The notes beneath the pieces were generated by a model, which worked only from the letters and a program-made list of their open reading frames with translations, ran no database searches and was not told where the DNA came from. From JANQTF01 sp036835375 (GTDB taxonomy: Bacteria; Bacteroidota; Bacteroidia; J057): a stretch of 64,000 nucleotides of DNA. Position numbers and translations under genes: made by a program. Positions 17,002 to 25,774 of the stretch are shown here, piece by piece. Each line of letters opens with the position of its first letter. Within the stretch, counting starts at the first letter, position 1. The stretch is from contig DAITMB010000001.1 of assembly GCA_036835375.1 (NCBI GenBank), positions 1 to 64,000 on the forward strand, read 5' to 3'.

Positions 17002-17367
17002 ATGAAAAAGCTTACCCGCGCGGAGGAAGAACTGATGCAAGTGCTCTGGGATCAAGACCGGGCTTTCCTCAAGGAGCTGATGGACGCGTTTCCGGAACCC
17101 AAGCCTTCCCAGAGCACCGTGTCAACCATCATTCGCATCTTAGAAGAAAAAGGATTTGTGGCGCACGAGGCCTTTGGGCGGAGTTTCCAATACTACCCAC
17201 TGATATCGAAAGAGGCCTACGCGAGCACATACTTCAAGCACTTCCTGGGTAACTACTTCGATGGATCTTTTCAAAAGATGCTGTCTTTTTTTTCGAACAA
17301 TGGACATCTCGATCTACACGATGTAGAACGTCTGCTTCGAGAGGAAGATAATGACCAAGTCATCTGA
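17002..17367 (+). CDS. BlaI/MecI/CopY-family transcriptional repressor
   Basis: This is a 121-residue winged-helix regulator. The family pattern is clear: LTRAEEELMQVLWDQDRAFLKELMDAF, then the recognition helix QSTVSTIIRILEEKGFVAHE and the wing FGRSFQYYPLISKEAY, followed by a dimerisation helix. The gene is six bases from the M56 peptidase gene, the usual two-gene unit in which a membrane peptidase senses a signal and inactivates the repressor. No beta-lactamase or penicillin-binding protein gene is adjacent, so the regulated target is not known. Confidence 0.93.
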   Translation: MKKLTRAEEELMQVLWDQDRAFLKELMDAFPEPKPSQSTVSTIIRILEEKGFVAHEAFGRSFQYYPLISKEAYASTYFKHFLGNYFDGSFQKMLSFFSNNGHLDLHDVERLLREEDNDQVI

Positions 17368-17373
17368 CGTGCC

Positions 17374-18600
17374 ATGGCCTATCTATCTGTACTTCACTAT
17401 TGCCTCGAACTGCTCATGGTGAGCAGTATTGGGATTCTTTTCTACAGCTTCGTATTGAGACGCGAGCACAGACTCGTCTGGAATCGCGTGTATCTCCTGC
17501 TGGTTTCGTTGATCTCAATCAGCGCGCCTATCATTGAGTGGGGCACTATCCGGTCAGTCCCAATCTCTTATTTACCGGAATTCTTCCTCGATGTCGCTGT
17601 CGTCGATGGACTATCGAGTACTGGGGCAAGCACCAGCCCCCCCTACTGGTGGACATGGCTTGCATGCATCTTCTTCCTAGGCGTAGCGGTGGCAGCCATT
17701 CGGTGGGCGTATCGACTGATCTCTTTGCTACGCTTCAAAGCGAAATGTGCTCCTGGTCTAGCACTCGGGGTGGCGCGATGCTACTTCACGGCCGGAAAGA
17801 TCGGCCCCTCTAGCTTCGGAAAATGGCTTTTTTGGGATGAAACTCTCCCCGTGAGCGAAGAGGAAGCCGCACAAATTCTGAAACATGAACTGTGTCATAT
17901 CCGCCAGTGGCATACCCTCGACCTCATATGGATGGACCTGTGCTTGATAGTACTTTGGTGGAATCCCGCATTTCACTGGATACGCCATGAGATGGTAGCC
18001 AATCATGAGGCGCAAGCCGATCAAGCCGCCATCGCTCAAGGTGCCAAGCGTCAGTATCAACATCTTCTCCTTCGGCAATGGCTGAAGCCCCAATTTCATT
18101 TGACACACGAATTCATTTATTCTCACACTAAACATCGGATTGATATGCTTACGCACCGTTTCACTCAGCCTTATCGCATCTGGCGATATGCCATGATCGC
18201 GCCTGTTTTTTTCCTCATGATTGTTTTAGGCAGTTGTCTTGACAACAAAGAGGATCAACCCGTCAAAGTCATTAAGATCGTTCCGGCTGGCGCTGCTGAT
18301 CCCATCGAACCTAGTGACGGTTCTGTGCCTGTCCCCCTCAATTTAGATGCTATCAAACGAGCGATCGGTTATCCAGAAGAGGCCAGAGAACGTGGCATTA
18401 GCGGGGAGATTATTGTCAGGGTGTTGGTCGATGAGCTTGGAAAATATCAGGATCACGAGATCATACAGCCTGGCCACGAAACGCTTCAAGCAGCAGTGGA
18501 AGCCAATGTGACCGAGCTTACCTTCTCGCCTGCTGTGATCAACGGTGCCAATACGGCGAGCTGGGTCAACATTCCTTTCAAATTTATGCTAATAAAGTGA
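17374..18600 (+). CDS. M56 (BlaR1-type) membrane metallopeptidase with TonB C-terminal domain
   Basis: This is a 408-residue protein. The N-terminal part has membrane helices (LELLMVSSIGILFYSFVL, VYLLLVSLISISAPII, WWTWLACIFFLGVAVAAI) and the zinc site HELCHIRQWH with the second-ligand region NHEAQADQAAI. A further helix (YAMIAPVFFLMIVLGSCL) leads to a periplasmic TonB C-terminal domain at residues 325-408 (AIGYPEEARERGISGEIIVRVLVDE ... FKFML). It replaces the beta-lactam binding domain of BlaR1, as often in Bacteroidota. The protein probably cleaves the BlaI-type repressor encoded just upstream when a periplasmic cue is sensed; what the TonB-like part binds is not known. Confidence 0.92.
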   Translation: MAYLSVLHYCLELLMVSSIGILFYSFVLRREHRLVWNRVYLLLVSLISISAPIIEWGTIRSVPISYLPEFFLDVAVVDGLSSTGASTSPPYWWTWLACIFFLGVAVAAIRWAYRLISLLRFKAKCAPGLALGVARCYFTAGKIGPSSFGKWLFWDETLPVSEEEAAQILKHELCHIRQWHTLDLIWMDLCLIVLWWNPAFHWIRHEMVANHEAQADQAAIAQGAKRQYQHLLLRQWLKPQFHLTHEFIYSHTKHRIDMLTHRFTQPYRIWRYAMIAPVFFLMIVLGSCLDNKEDQPVKVIKIVPAGAADPIEPSDGSVPVPLNLDAIKRAIGYPEEARERGISGEIIVRVLVDELGKYQDHEIIQPGHETLQAAVEANVTELTFSPAVINGANTASWVNIPFKFMLIK

Positions 18601-19003
18601 TTGGAATCTTCCTGGTGTTTTGTAAATAACGGAGCTATCCAGTCTCAGAAGTCGTTGGTCCCATTTTGAATGACGGCTTCTCTCACGAGCCTCAGCAAGG
18701 CAGGCTTAGCATTCCTCATTCGTGTCTTTGACCAAGGCGTGAGCACAGGATTCACACACCAACAGCCCTGAGCATTCCTTTGCCGCTATCGATCACCTTC
18801 TCAAGCTATGCACCTCTTGGTCTAGCTTATCGTAAAGTGCTTGATAGCGGCATATTTTTTATTCCGGCAAAGACTTTGCAGCAGGGATTGGTATCAGTGG
18901 CTTGTGTCCGAGTCTCGAAAGCAAGGCCATGAGCAAGAGCGTAATGCGTTTCTAGTCAAGGCCGTTAGACTCTCTCTCACTTTATTAACCTTACCTCGGC
19001 TTC
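18601..19003 (+). other. 403-base non-coding stretch with a nested stem-loop (18781-18858)
   Basis: I see no gene here. TGCCGCTATC (18781-18790) is the exact reverse complement of GATAGCGGCA (18843-18852). Inside the spacer, AAGCTA (18803-18808) pairs with TAGCTT (18823-18828). A run of six T follows at about 18855-18860. It could be a late terminator of the BlaI-type operon or a small structured RNA. Confidence 0.35.
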
Positions 19004-19414
19004 ATGATCACCCAATTTTCCACGTTTGATCTTGATTTTCGAGGCGAGCACATCCTACGTCGTGGACAGCGGTCCTTGAATGGACACCTATTGATCCGCG
19101 GGCGACAACCAGAGATCCTTGAGCAGCTTTTTCTGCGGGTGGTTAGCCAAATCCAAGGGATGAAGCCTGAACCGCTTGGAATGGATCAGATCTTGAAAGA
19201 GTCACTTGAGCTTGAAACGAATAAGGAGGTCACCCTCCCCTTTTCTATTTCTCTCCGTTTGCCGCGCCCCACCTTTGGCCCGCTGGGTAGCGAGTCTCAC
19301 CGCCTCCTGAAATGGCAAGACCGCATCCTGGCTGATATCTATTTGCAAGTGAGAATCCAAAGCCCAGTACAAGCCTCCGATTGGATCAACGCAAAAACAT
19401 TGCACTGGCTGTAA
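19004..19414 (+). CDS. arrestin-like / Spo0M-like hypothetical protein
   Basis: This is a 136-residue protein without signal peptide. It has the pattern of alternating strands seen in the Spo0M/arrestin-like fold: RRGQRSLNGHLLIRGRQPE, then EQLFLRVVSQIQG, then LKESLELETNKEVTLPFSIS with a proline-rich edge (LRLPRPTFGP), and WQDRILADIYLQVRIQSP at the end. In Spo0M proteins the corresponding strands carry G-x-V-x-G-x-I-x-I, a loop and ELPFSF-type motifs. The match is at the level of pattern only and is about half the full two-domain length, so it may be a single-domain member. Function unknown. Confidence 0.55.
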   Translation: MITQFSTFDLDFRGEHILRRGQRSLNGHLLIRGRQPEILEQLFLRVVSQIQGMKPEPLGMDQILKESLELETNKEVTLPFSISLRLPRPTFGPLGSESHRLLKWQDRILADIYLQVRIQSPVQASDWINAKTLHWL

Positions 19415-19438
19415 CCCCATGCCATCCCTCCTGTCCCC

Positions 19439-21271
19439 TTATTCCACGCGGGCAATTTCCTCACTCTTGATTTTATCAAGATACTTGTTGAGCTCCGCCT
19501 TGGCCACAGGTGCCAAAATGATCAAACCAATGACATTGGGAAACACCATCGCGAAAATCATCGCATCCGAAAAGTCAAATACTGACTTGAGGCTTGCAGC
19601 GGCACCAATCACAACGAAGACACAGAACAGAAATTTATACAGCAAATCACTCACTCGACTATTCCCAAAGAGGTAGGTCCATGACTTGAGACCATAGTAG
19701 GACCAACTGATCATAGTCGAGAATGCAAAAAGGATCACCGCCATTGCGAGCACGTATTTGAACCAAGGGATTTCGGAAGAAAACGCGCGGGAGGTGAGTG
19801 CCACGCCTTCAGTTTCTAAGGTGATGTGATTGCCTGTGATGATGATCACCAGAGCAGTCATAGTACACACAACAACTGTGTCAATGAAAGGCTCCAACAA
19901 AGAAACCAGCCCCTCAGAGGCGGGATGATCCGTTTTTACAGCAGAGTGAGCGATAGATGCCGACCCGACTCCGGCCTCGTTAGAAAAGGCAGCGCGTCGA
20001 AACCCCTGGATCAGCACCCCAACAAACCCTCCTGCGATAGCTTGAGGCGCAAAAGCTCCCCAAAATATCTCCATGATGCTGTGGGGCACTGCGGAGAGAT
20101 TCAGCCCGATGATTACTAAGGCTGCGAGGACATATATCGAAATCATGATGGGAACGACCTTATCAGTCACGCGGGCAATGCTTTTGATGCCACCAATGAT
20201 CACCACTGCTACCAGCACGGACATCATCAAGCCAAAAAACCATCCATTTTCTGCGAGCCAAGTGCCTTGTACAAAATCCAGGCTGGCGACTTGAGAAAAT
20301 GCTTGGTTGACCTGCACCATGTTGCCTCCCCCAAAAGATCCGCCAATGCACATGACCGCAAAAAGACCGGCCAGTATCTTGCCGAGAAATCCCATGCCTT
20401 TTTCTTTGAGACCCTGACTGAGATAATACATCGGCCCACCCGACACTTCACCGTTTGCTGCGATCTTTCTGTATTTCACTCCGAGGGTACATTCTACAAA
20501 CTTGGCAGACATGCCAAGCAACCCTGCCAGAATCATCCAAAACGTGGCTCCTGCCCCGCCGATAGAAATGGCAATCGCTACACCTGCGATGTTACCCAAG
20601 CCTACTGTTGCGGACAATGCCGCAGTAAGTGCCTGAAAATGAGAAACTTCACCAGATTCTTTTTTGCTGCTATACTTTCCACGAACGATGTCTAGCGAGA
20701 GTCCAAATTTTGTAAAATTGACAAATCCGAAATAAATGGTAAAAAAGATCGCTCCAATTATCAGAATCAGGATGCTCAATGGCAGAAACATTACCTCCTT
20801 CAATCGAAACGTGTAGATCTTTCCCTCTTTTATGCGAAAGCTGGAGGACTCGTTCAGATTTAGGATAAAATCAAAGCCCTCAAGTGTTGTTACCTCCCCT
20901 GCCACGACAGGTATCCAATCTCCCGATTCGTATTTTACTACTATCCCCGCACTCTCGCTCCGACTCACCGAAAAAGATTTGTCGTAGGGAATGCCATCTT
21001 GTGACTTATCATAAAGGATTTCAAACGGCGGTTGCTCATAAAACTCGGATTCAGACCTCAATACGCCTTCCTCCCCAATCATGACGTCGTCTTTGATTTT
21101 GAAGGACCAAAACACGACGCTTTCAATAATGTCAGTTGCAGGCTTCACCCTTGCATTGATTCGCTCATCAAGCGACTTGCCCTCTTCGAGAATTAAATCC
21201 TGCGCGGTGAGAGAAAACGGAAGAATACATACTAACCAAAGGAAAAAAGCCTTTGCGCATAGTCGACTCAT
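19439..21271 (-). CDS. alanine/glycine:Na+ symporter (AGCS) with extracytoplasmic N-terminal extension
   Basis: This 610-residue protein begins with a cleavable signal peptide (MSRLCAKAFFLWLVCILPFS ... AQ) and about 130 residues of soluble, beta-rich sequence before the first transporter helix (LPLSILILIIGAIFFTIYFG). The AGCS core follows: ALSATVGLGNIAGVAIAISI, GGAGATFWMILAGLLGMSAKF, FSNEAGVGSASIAHS and AQTSxx-like C-terminal helices. The family imports alanine or glycine with sodium. The long extension with its own signal is not part of the classical family; it is known from other Bacteroidota members and may bind substrate or a partner in the periplasm. The short gap (24 bases) to the arrestin-like gene is convergent. 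Confidence 0.92.
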   Translation of the reverse strand: MSRLCAKAFFLWLVCILPFSLTAQDLILEEGKSLDERINARVKPATDIIESVVFWSFKIKDDVMIGEEGVLRSESEFYEQPPFEILYDKSQDGIPYDKSFSVSRSESAGIVVKYESGDWIPVVAGEVTTLEGFDFILNLNESSSFRIKEGKIYTFRLKEVMFLPLSILILIIGAIFFTIYFGFVNFTKFGLSLDIVRGKYSSKKESGEVSHFQALTAALSATVGLGNIAGVAIAISIGGAGATFWMILAGLLGMSAKFVECTLGVKYRKIAANGEVSGGPMYYLSQGLKEKGMGFLGKILAGLFAVMCIGGSFGGGNMVQVNQAFSQVASLDFVQGTWLAENGWFFGLMMSVLVAVVIIGGIKSIARVTDKVVPIMISIYVLAALVIIGLNLSAVPHSIMEIFWGAFAPQAIAGGFVGVLIQGFRRAAFSNEAGVGSASIAHSAVKTDHPASEGLVSLLEPFIDTVVVCTMTALVIIITGNHITLETEGVALTSRAFSSEIPWFKYVLAMAVILFAFSTMISWSYYGLKSWTYLFGNSRVSDLLYKFLFCVFVVIGAAASLKSVFDFSDAMIFAMVFPNVIGLIILAPVAKAELNKYLDKIKSEEIARVE

Positions 21272-21488
21272 AGGAATTGGGGTAAATGTAAAGATGGACG
21301 ATGTTCGATCTGCTTGTAACTAAGGATGATCCAAGTAACGAGGTTTCAACCAATAAATCCAAAAAATCGAATTTCATGGACCAAACCTCCGCAAAAGTGA
21401 AGGTAAAAGCGGTATTTTATCGTGAAAATCCTAGAAAGATTCTCTCCCTTGTGCTAACTTTTGGCCACGTACTGTATCCATAAATTTT

Positions 21489-22127
21489 ATGAAACGGTTG
21501 TTTCAGCTTCTTCTGGCAGCAGGAATCATTCTGATTCTCTGGTTTGAGTTCCAATCTTATCGAAGACATCGCGCTTCGACAGCCTATCATTTTGCAGCGG
21601 ATACGGTCATTGATTGGCAGTATCATGACCCTACGATACTAAAGGAGTATCTGATGGTCGTAGAAGAAGTGGGACAGTATGGCCGTTATGCCTGGTCCAA
21701 GCATGGTGTGGATGTGCTCACGGATTCTCCTACTGATCCTCGATCCAAAGATTTTGTCCAGACGTATCAAGGATTGGTCAGCGCTGCTCGTTTCTTGGAA
21801 GCAAAGCTGGCTCAGTCTGCCAAATGGAAAACCGAAGGGCGAACCAATAGCGAAATCCAGGTCCTGGAAACAGGAGCCTCTTCTCTTGCAGATCCGATGG
21901 CGCATGTGGCACCCTTATTGAACAATCCTACGGTAGCAAGGCCCACGGAGCAAGGAGCAATTATTTTTGAAATTCAGAAAAAACTGGCGACCAAAGGATA
22001 TACTTTGCCCATAGATGGCATCTACCGGGAAGAGACCCGGAGAAGCGTGCAAGAATTCCAGCGTGAACAACATTTGTATCCAAGTGGCGTGGTCGATATG
22101 CGCACCTTGGAAGAATTATTTCGCTAA
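21489..22127 (+). CDS. peptidoglycan-binding domain protein
   Basis: This is a 212-residue protein. The N-terminus is a signal anchor (LFQLLLAAGIILILWFEF). The middle (about residues 35-140) is unrecognised. Residues 155-212 form a PG_binding_1 helical domain: IIFEIQKKLATKGYTLPIDG, YREETRRSVQEFQREQHL and VVDMRTLEELF. Such domains bind peptidoglycan and occur in cell-wall hydrolases and envelope-anchored proteins; no catalytic domain is evident here, so it is probably a structural or targeting protein at the inner-membrane/wall interface. It runs with the next gene, 83 bases downstream. Confidence 0.88.
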   Translation: MKRLFQLLLAAGIILILWFEFQSYRRHRASTAYHFAADTVIDWQYHDPTILKEYLMVVEEVGQYGRYAWSKHGVDVLTDSPTDPRSKDFVQTYQGLVSAARFLEAKLAQSAKWKTEGRTNSEIQVLETGASSLADPMAHVAPLLNNPTVARPTEQGAIIFEIQKKLATKGYTLPIDGIYREETRRSVQEFQREQHLYPSGVVDMRTLEELFR

Positions 22128-22210
22128 ATTCAGCTGAGGCTCAATTATCTGTTCTTACCTTCATCTCAAGAATCATTCTGCTTACTAGTCAGGTTTTTAT
22201 CTCACATGTT

Positions 22211-22558
22211 ATGGCCAAGGAAGTTTCGACCACCGATACCGCTCACAATCCCATGGACCAACTGGGTGCCATCAAAAACATAATCTTCGGGACGGAAATG
22301 CAAGAACTCTCTGCCCGGATCCAGCAATTGGTGGACTCTCAGGAGCAGATGAATTTGGATTGGAAATCTAAGATCGAAACCTTAGAGGCTGCTATTTCTG
22401 ACGATATTCTAGCGTTGCGCCAAAGTCTTCTTTCTGAGCTTCATTCCCGTGCGGACTCTTTACAAGCTGACTTGGATATCATCAATGAACAAAAAGCAGA
22501 CCGTAGAATGCTCGGCGATCTGCTTATCAAAGTGGGAGAGCAATTGAAAAAGGAGTAA
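22211..22558 (+). CDS. small coiled-coil protein, function unknown
   Basis: This 115-residue cytoplasmic protein has heptad-rich helices nearly throughout (MQELSARIQQLVDSQEQ, KIETLEAAISDDILALRQSL, ADSLQADLDIINEQKADRRM). A short N-terminal region (DQLGAIKNIIFG) resembles that of small coiled-coil proteins found widely in Bacteroidota. It ends with MLGDLLIKVGEQLKKE. No name or function can be given. It is on the same strand as, and 83 bases after, the peptidoglycan-binding gene and converges with the next gene with only 3 bases between stops. Confidence 0.75.
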   Translation: MAKEVSTTDTAHNPMDQLGAIKNIIFGTEMQELSARIQQLVDSQEQMNLDWKSKIETLEAAISDDILALRQSLLSELHSRADSLQADLDIINEQKADRRMLGDLLIKVGEQLKKE

Positions 22559-22561
22559 CGC

Positions 22562-22963
22562 TTATGGTATAATTTCTACGTCATTCACGAAGTACTTCGT
22601 GTCGCCCCATAGCGAAAAGGACACATAACTCTCGTCGTAGGAAAGTTGCACTCTGGTACCTTTTGCGACCGCCTCCAAGATTTTTTCTTGCACTTCATCA
22701 TTGCCGGGATACACCGAGAATTCCCACAAGTTGCTGGCCTCACCATACTGGAGCTGGCCTTCCCAGGTCTTGAAGATGATACCCTTTTTGCTGAATTTTA
22801 CCACTTGCCCTGACCGCACGCCATCGCTAAAGTGGACGTACCGAGCGAAAAGAAAATAAGCAGAAACTCCCAAAACCGCGATGATAGATCCGAAAATCAG
22901 TGTTTTACGGAAAACCCTCTTCGTCGATGTCCAAAAGTTTTTCATTCCATTTGATTGTTCCAT
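22562..22963 (-). CDS. small single-pass membrane protein, conserved in Bacteroidota
   Basis: This is a 133-residue protein. One helix at residues 21-42 (TLIFGSIIAVLGVSAYFLFA) is followed by a beta-rich periplasmic part with the conserved block FSDGVRSGQVVKFSKKGIIFKTWEGQLQYG and a terminal TKYFVNDVEIIP. Proteins with this SxGxRxG...KFSxKG..FKTWEG pattern occur across Bacteroidota and are often mislabelled 6-phosphogluconate dehydrogenase in databases; the sequence has no relation to that enzyme. Function unknown. Confidence 0.82.
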   Translation of the reverse strand: MEQSNGMKNFWTSTKRVFRKTLIFGSIIAVLGVSAYFLFARYVHFSDGVRSGQVVKFSKKGIIFKTWEGQLQYGEASNLWEFSVYPGNDEVQEKILEAVAKGTRVQLSYDESYVSFSLWGDTKYFVNDVEIIP

Positions 22964-23222
22964 AATGCTCGTTAATTCGGGTTACTGAGTCTTTTCAAAA
23001 GTACTACTAAAATCATTCACTGTTCACAGTGTCGGTAGATTAAGCAAGCCTACAGCACGAAAGAACTTTTTCCTTTGCAGGGGGAAGCCTACCTTTAGAC
23101 CGTTCCGAACAGTCATTCTACTCTTCTTATGCTTGCAGGGTTATGTGATGCTCAAAGAAGGGTCAAATGCGATTTGCGAGTCACTAATAGCATTCTTGCT
23201 ACGTTGAAATTTTCATTTTTTC

Positions 23223-24596
23223 ATGAGTGTAATCTTTGGAATCCGACGCGAAGACCTAGATAAGTTAGGTGAAAAGCGAGTCGCCATTAGTCCACATTCT
23301 GCCAAAGTAATGATGGATGCAGGGCATCAGATCCTCGTTCAGCCGGCTGTGAATCCTGTGAGTGGAGAGAATAAGCGCGCGTTTCCTGACGAAATGTATG
23401 CAGCGACAGGGGCCAAGATCGCTGAAAATCTTCGCGATGCGCAAATCATTATTGGACTCAAAGAGGTTGCGAAAGATGATTTGATTCCCGAAAAGACATA
23501 CTTTTTTTTCTCGCACACCCACAAGGGTCAGCTCAAAAATCGGGCGCTGCTCCAAGCCATGGTTGAGAAAAGAATCTCGCTGATCGATTATGAACTTATT
23601 GCGGATGAACGCGATCGCAGGCTCCTGACTGCATTTACCTACTTTGCAGGATATGCGGGCATGACGGATACCCTTTGGGCATTGGGTCAAAGATGGAGAC
23701 ATCAAGGAATAGCATCTCCGTTCGAGAAAATCCCTCAGTCGGTGGAGCGAGAAGATCTGGAACTTTTGCGCCAAGACATTCGCTTCGCAGGCGAAGAAAT
23801 CCGGCGCATGGGCACTCCTGCGGATCTTCCGCCAGTGATCACCGCCATTCTCGGTAACGGTAAGACGAGCGCTGGTTCTCAGCGTATGTATAGTGAACTC
23901 CCCGTGGAACATATTTCCATGGTACAACTTCAAGAAACATTCCTGCATGGGAGCAGAAAAAAAGTCTATCAGCTATTGCTGGAAATTTCAGACATGTTTC
24001 GCATTCGCAGCGACTCTCCCTATGCAGGAATCATCCATGATTCAGCTTCCTTTCAGCAGCTTTACTTGAGTGAACCTCAGCACTTCGAAAGTAATTTGGA
24101 GCAAATTTTCCCCTACGCCACCATTTTGATGAATTGCATCCTGTGGGGACCATCTTACCCCAGATTACTTACCAAAGAAAATACCGCGGCTTGGTGGCAA
24201 GCACATCAAGTGCTTCAGGTCATAGGCGATATTTCTTGTGATCCTGAAGGCGCGATTCAGTTTTCCAAGGAAACCTGGATTGACAATCCCGTGTATGTGT
24301 ATGACCCATCTCGCCAGTCTTTTCATGATGGATTCGAAGGTCCAGGTATCGCTGTGATGGCGGTCACCAATTTACCTTGCGAGATTCCGGCCGATGCTTC
24401 AGCACAATTTAGCGCCGAGTTGGAACCCTGGATCTTGGCTCTTGCGAGTGCTGATCTTCAGGCGCGCACCGTTGATCAATCAGGATTACCCGATCCACTT
24501 CAGCGGGCAACCATACTCTGGAAAGGAGAATTGACTCCGGCTTATGCTTATATGAAGGATTTCTTGCAAGTGACAAATCCAGAAATATCCACCTGA
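23223..24596 (+). CDS. lysine-ketoglutarate reductase / saccharopine dehydrogenase-type protein
   Basis: This is a 457-residue cytoplasmic protein. The N-terminal half matches the alanine dehydrogenase/PNT-like substrate domain of lysine-ketoglutarate reductase (LKR): FGIRREDLDKLGEKRVAISP, AQIIIGLKEVAKDDLIPEKTYFFFSHTHKGQ, LIDYELIADERDRRLLTAF and AGYAGMTDTLWALGQR. A Rossmann segment follows (VITAILGNGKTSAGSQRM). LKR condenses lysine and 2-oxoglutarate to saccharopine with a nicotinamide cofactor; here the saccharopine dehydrogenase half of the fused eukaryotic enzyme is absent. The ALDH7-type gene at 54752-56289 would act two steps later, so a lysine-catabolic role is favoured. A second possibility is another saccharopine-type oxidoreductase. 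Confidence 0.82.
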   Translation: MSVIFGIRREDLDKLGEKRVAISPHSAKVMMDAGHQILVQPAVNPVSGENKRAFPDEMYAATGAKIAENLRDAQIIIGLKEVAKDDLIPEKTYFFFSHTHKGQLKNRALLQAMVEKRISLIDYELIADERDRRLLTAFTYFAGYAGMTDTLWALGQRWRHQGIASPFEKIPQSVEREDLELLRQDIRFAGEEIRRMGTPADLPPVITAILGNGKTSAGSQRMYSELPVEHISMVQLQETFLHGSRKKVYQLLLEISDMFRIRSDSPYAGIIHDSASFQQLYLSEPQHFESNLEQIFPYATILMNCILWGPSYPRLLTKENTAAWWQAHQVLQVIGDISCDPEGAIQFSKETWIDNPVYVYDPSRQSFHDGFEGPGIAVMAVTNLPCEIPADASAQFSAELEPWILALASADLQARTVDQSGLPDPLQRATILWKGELTPAYAYMKDFLQVTNPEIST

Positions 24597-24690
24597 AGAC
24601 AGCTTCCGTCGCTGATTTTCAGAAGTAATTGAGATTGGATATTGGCAAAAATGACTGAAGAAGACAGGTGGAAATGGCTTAATTCTTTCC

Positions 24691-25773
24691 TTAATAGCAA
24701 GCTAAGCTGATCGGAATTCCATTCCAGCCCAAGATACTTTCTGCACAATCACTGAGTAGAAATGGCTGATTGTCATAAGAAATGCTCCCCACAATGCCCA
24801 CTGCTTTTACAGAACCAGTGAGATTGCTGACTTCTCTCCGGATGGTATTCATGTTCAAATATCGAGGATCATTAGAGAGAATATATCTTGCCAAGACAGA
24901 ATCCAGTGCAGTAACTTGCAACTCTGCATTTCTTGTCAGCAATATTGGGACCCGCGAACAACTCGCCTCCATGGGAAGCGGCTCGGCGGAGGAGGGTATC
25001 TCCCGTCGCCATTCATCTAGTACCGACCCAAATCCAGTACTGTAGCAAAGGTTGCCAGTGCCGGCTTGTCCACATCTCACGTTTCGGTCGAAGATGCGAG
25101 ATGGCCTGGTGCTAACTTCTTTCACAGCCCCTCCTTCCGCGTAGCGCAAGATCCATTTTATCTCAAAGTGAGAGGCTACATTACCCACTCGGTCGTTTCT
25201 TCGAAAAAGGACAGACACAGAATCTTCAACTGCGATTTCTGGAAGGCAGTAATTTCCCTGAAAAACATATCTCAATGGCGAGATGATCCTTGGCTGGTTG
25301 GGAATTCTTGTACTTCCGCTGAGCCAAAAGTCAGGTTGGTCCGACTTACGTATTTCGATCGAATATACTTCTCCGCTGAGTAACCGATCCTCTTGTTCTG
25401 TCACAAAACGATACGCGGAGGTTTTCCCAGCAAAGTCTCCATGTCCTTCTTTTACGATTCCCTCTACGAATTCTCCTTCGTATCGCTTTCCGGCTCCTAC
25501 GATCGCGACTTCCACATCGCTCACCGATGGATCATGATCCTCGGCAAAAGCTACCGCATCCTCTTCCACTTGAAAAGCCAAGGAGACCCTCACATATTGC
25601 GTATCAACCAATGGATCAAGCACGGCATACACGACATAGATATCTTCGTAAGGTGCATTGACTTCAAAGGTTTCCGCGCAAGCTGGCAGCCACACGACCA
25701 ACAACCCCAGAATGGCGTAACCAAAAAAGTAATACCGCTGGAGCTTTCTGCTCGACAAACAACCTCTGGACAT
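24691..25773 (-). CDS. DUF4249-like lipoprotein
   Basis: This is a 360-residue protein. The N-terminus has a hydrophobic signal ending in a lipobox-like LPAC (YAILGLLVVWLPAC). The domain that follows starts VYAVLDPLVDTQYVRVSLAF and includes VSDVEVAIVGAGKRYEGEFV and YSIEIRKSDQPDFWLSGST, a pattern like DUF4249 proteins, which are common outer-membrane or periplasmic lipoproteins of Bacteroidota of unknown role, often beside TonB-dependent receptors. None is present here. It starts one base after the yicC stop, so it is in the same transcript. Confidence 0.72.
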   Translation of the reverse strand: MSRGCLSSRKLQRYYFFGYAILGLLVVWLPACAETFEVNAPYEDIYVVYAVLDPLVDTQYVRVSLAFQVEEDAVAFAEDHDPSVSDVEVAIVGAGKRYEGEFVEGIVKEGHGDFAGKTSAYRFVTEQEDRLLSGEVYSIEIRKSDQPDFWLSGSTRIPNQPRIISPLRYVFQGNYCLPEIAVEDSVSVLFRRNDRVGNVASHFEIKWILRYAEGGAVKEVSTRPSRIFDRNVRCGQAGTGNLCYSTGFGSVLDEWRREIPSSAEPLPMEASCSRVPILLTRNAELQVTALDSVLARYILSNDPRYLNMNTIRREVSNLTGSVKAVGIVGSISYDNQPFLLSDCAESILGWNGIPISLACY

Positions 25774-25774
25774 A

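Noticed and set aside
23265..23948. A 227-codon minus-strand frame across the LKR gene
   Set aside because: It lies fully inside a well-supported gene on the other strand, and the translation looks like out-of-frame sequence.
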